Position numbers and translations under genes: made by a program
NCBI GenBank assembly: GCA_903842945.1
Contig: CAIMNS010000136.1
Span: forward strand, 1 to 64,000
Direction: 5' to 3'
Length of the DNA stretch: 64,000 nucleotides
DNA from: an uncultured Burkholderiales bacterium
GTDB taxonomy: Bacteria; Pseudomonadota; Gammaproteobacteria; Burkholderiales; Burkholderiaceae_C
Part shown: piece after piece, positions 62,671 to 64,000 of the stretch
Numbering within the stretch: position 1 is the stretch's first letter
How the letters are laid out: every line of letters begins with the position of its first letter
Notes under the pieces: generated by a model
The model's input: only the letters and a program-made list of their open reading frames with translations
What the model was told of the DNA's origin: nothing
Databases searched by the model: none

Positions 62671-64000
62671 ATGCCTACCAGTATTCGACCAGGATTGATT
62701 GCGCTGCACGGCAATCAACTCGAAGCCATCACAGACACATTTTTTGCGTGGATGAAAAGACATCCCTTGGGGCCATTGGACGAAGAGGTGTTGTTGACCC
62801 CCACGCATGCCGTGGCGGAGTGGCTGAAGATCAGGCTGGCAAGAACTGAGGGTGTGTGTGCTGCAGTGTCGATCAATTTACCTGGAAAAGTCATCTGGGG
62901 CTTGTACAGAACTATTTTGAACGATCCGGCTGTACCGACATACTCCGCAACCGATAAAGAGGTCTTGGTTTGGCGATTGATGAAGATGTTGCCCACTGAG
63001 ATCCAACGCGATTCTTATGCATTGATGCAAGAGTACCTGAGTCGTTTTGGCGATGAGGCGTTGTTTAAACTTGCGTCTCAAATTGCAGAGCTTTTTGATC
63101 AATACCAGGTGTACAGAGCTGATTGGCTCAAAAAATGGGAAGAGGGGGACGATGAGCTGATCGATCCAAGGGGGCAGGTCAGCCCTCTTCAAGATCAAGA
63201 GATTTGGCAAAGTGAGTGCTGGAGAAGCATCGTCAATGAACTCAATGAGCAAGAACAGTTGGGCATCAGGCCTCACCTTCATGCTCGGGTGATGGGGCTT
63301 TTGAGCCGTGGTGAGTTTGATGCATCCGCTTTGCCCAAGCGCATTGCTTTGCTCGGTGTCAGTAGCTTACCCATGCAGAGCTTGGCTTTTTTAGCAGCAC
63401 TTTCACAGTACACGCAAGTTTTGATTGGCGTGATCTCTCCTTGCCGCTTTCACTGGGCTGACATCATGGAGGGGCGTGAGTATTTCAAATGGAGCAGAAA
63501 AAGATTTAAAAATCGTGCAGAGCTTGATCTGTCGATGGTTGATCTTCATGAAATGCATTTGTACGCCAATCCAATCTTGAGTGCCTGGGGCAGACAAAGC
63601 CGAGACTTTGTAAGGCAATTGGACGAGTTCGATGACGTTCAAAAAACAAAAGAAGAATTCAATGAATTAAAGTTGGACGTCTTTGACCATCAGACGGATC
63701 CTTTGTCTGAGGCAAGCGGTTCTCTTGAACATGCTCTTTTGCATTTGATTCAAAACCAAGTCAGAGATCTTGAGCCCATGGACTCAACGTCGTTGAAAGA
63801 AAAAGAGCGGTCGATGGAAGCCACTCTCGAGTCCAAGCGTGCGCCAAGTGAAGTTGTTTCTCTGGCCAACAGCAGTTTGGTGTTTCACAAAACCCATGGG
63901 CTCACGAGAGAGTTGGAGGTGCTCCACGATCAATTGCTCACACTGTTTGACGCCTCAAACCATGCAGTGGATGTGCAAGCTTATGATGTTTTGGTCTTGA
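62671..64000 (+). CDS. recC: Exodeoxyribonuclease V gamma subunit (RecC), partial, runs off the window
   Basis: My translation from ATG at 62671: MPTSIRPGLIALHGNQLEAITDTFFAWMKRHPLGPLDEEVLLTPTHAVAEWLKIRLA...RELEVLHDQLLTLF; open to the window end, so absent from the ORF track. Confidence 0.87.
   Translation, partial: MPTSIRPGLIALHGNQLEAITDTFFAWMKRHPLGPLDEEVLLTPTHAVAEWLKIRLARTEGVCAAVSINLPGKVIWGLYRTILNDPAVPTYSATDKEVLVWRLMKMLPTEIQRDSYALMQEYLSRFGDEALFKLASQIAELFDQYQVYRADWLKKWEEGDDELIDPRGQVSPLQDQEIWQSECWRSIVNELNEQEQLGIRPHLHARVMGLLSRGEFDASALPKRIALLGVSSLPMQSLAFLAALSQYTQVLIGVISPCRFHWADIMEGREYFKWSRKRFKNRAELDLSMVDLHEMHLYANPILSAWGRQSRDFVRQLDEFDDVQKTKEEFNELKLDVFDHQTDPLSEASGSLEHALLHLIQNQVRDLEPMDSTSLKEKERSMEATLESKRAPSEVVSLANSSLVFHKTHGLTRELEVLHDQLLTLFDASNHAVDVQAYDVLVL

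Noticed and set aside
1-64000. CRISPR arrays, tRNAs, rRNAs, IS elements, prophage, toxin-antitoxin or defence islands
   Set aside because: Looked for repeat-spacer patterns, tRNA-like cloverleafs, transposases, integrases and defence genes; none seen.

Overview
A contiguous, gene-dense stretch of a betaproteobacterial chromosome. Gene order and protein sequences look like Burkholderiales/Comamonadaceae (inference). I see no rRNA, tRNA, CRISPR array, transposase, integrase or prophage genes. Recognisable blocks: mucD-lepA-lepB-rnc-era-recO-pdxJ-acpS-nagZ; lysS/accD/trpA/trpB/trpF/truA/fimV-like/asd/leuB/leuD/leuC on the minus strand; a TCA-cycle supercluster (gltA-sdhE-sdhB-sdhA-sdhD-sdhC, gntR, mdh, CitE-like, acnB); guaC, a UvrD-family helicase, thrB and polA; a ZIP transporter, sulfurtransferase and Rieske protein; xseB-ispA-dxs; a TRAP transporter with dctP convergent to dctQM; a form-II-type (AYRGAGR) CO-dehydrogenase-like coxSLM-D-E-G cluster; and the 5' part of recC at the right edge. 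Most coding content is ordinary. The more interesting signals are intergenic: an 11-bp-phased CACA array with DnaA-box-like 9-mers and a two-hairpin sRNA candidate between mucD and lepA, a 25-bp perfect dyad upstream of sdhC, an intrinsic-terminator-like hairpin in the guaC leader, and a 10-bp-arm hairpin upstream of recC. I found no clearly undescribed multi-gene system. All family calls come from reading motifs in the supplied translations; no database search was run.
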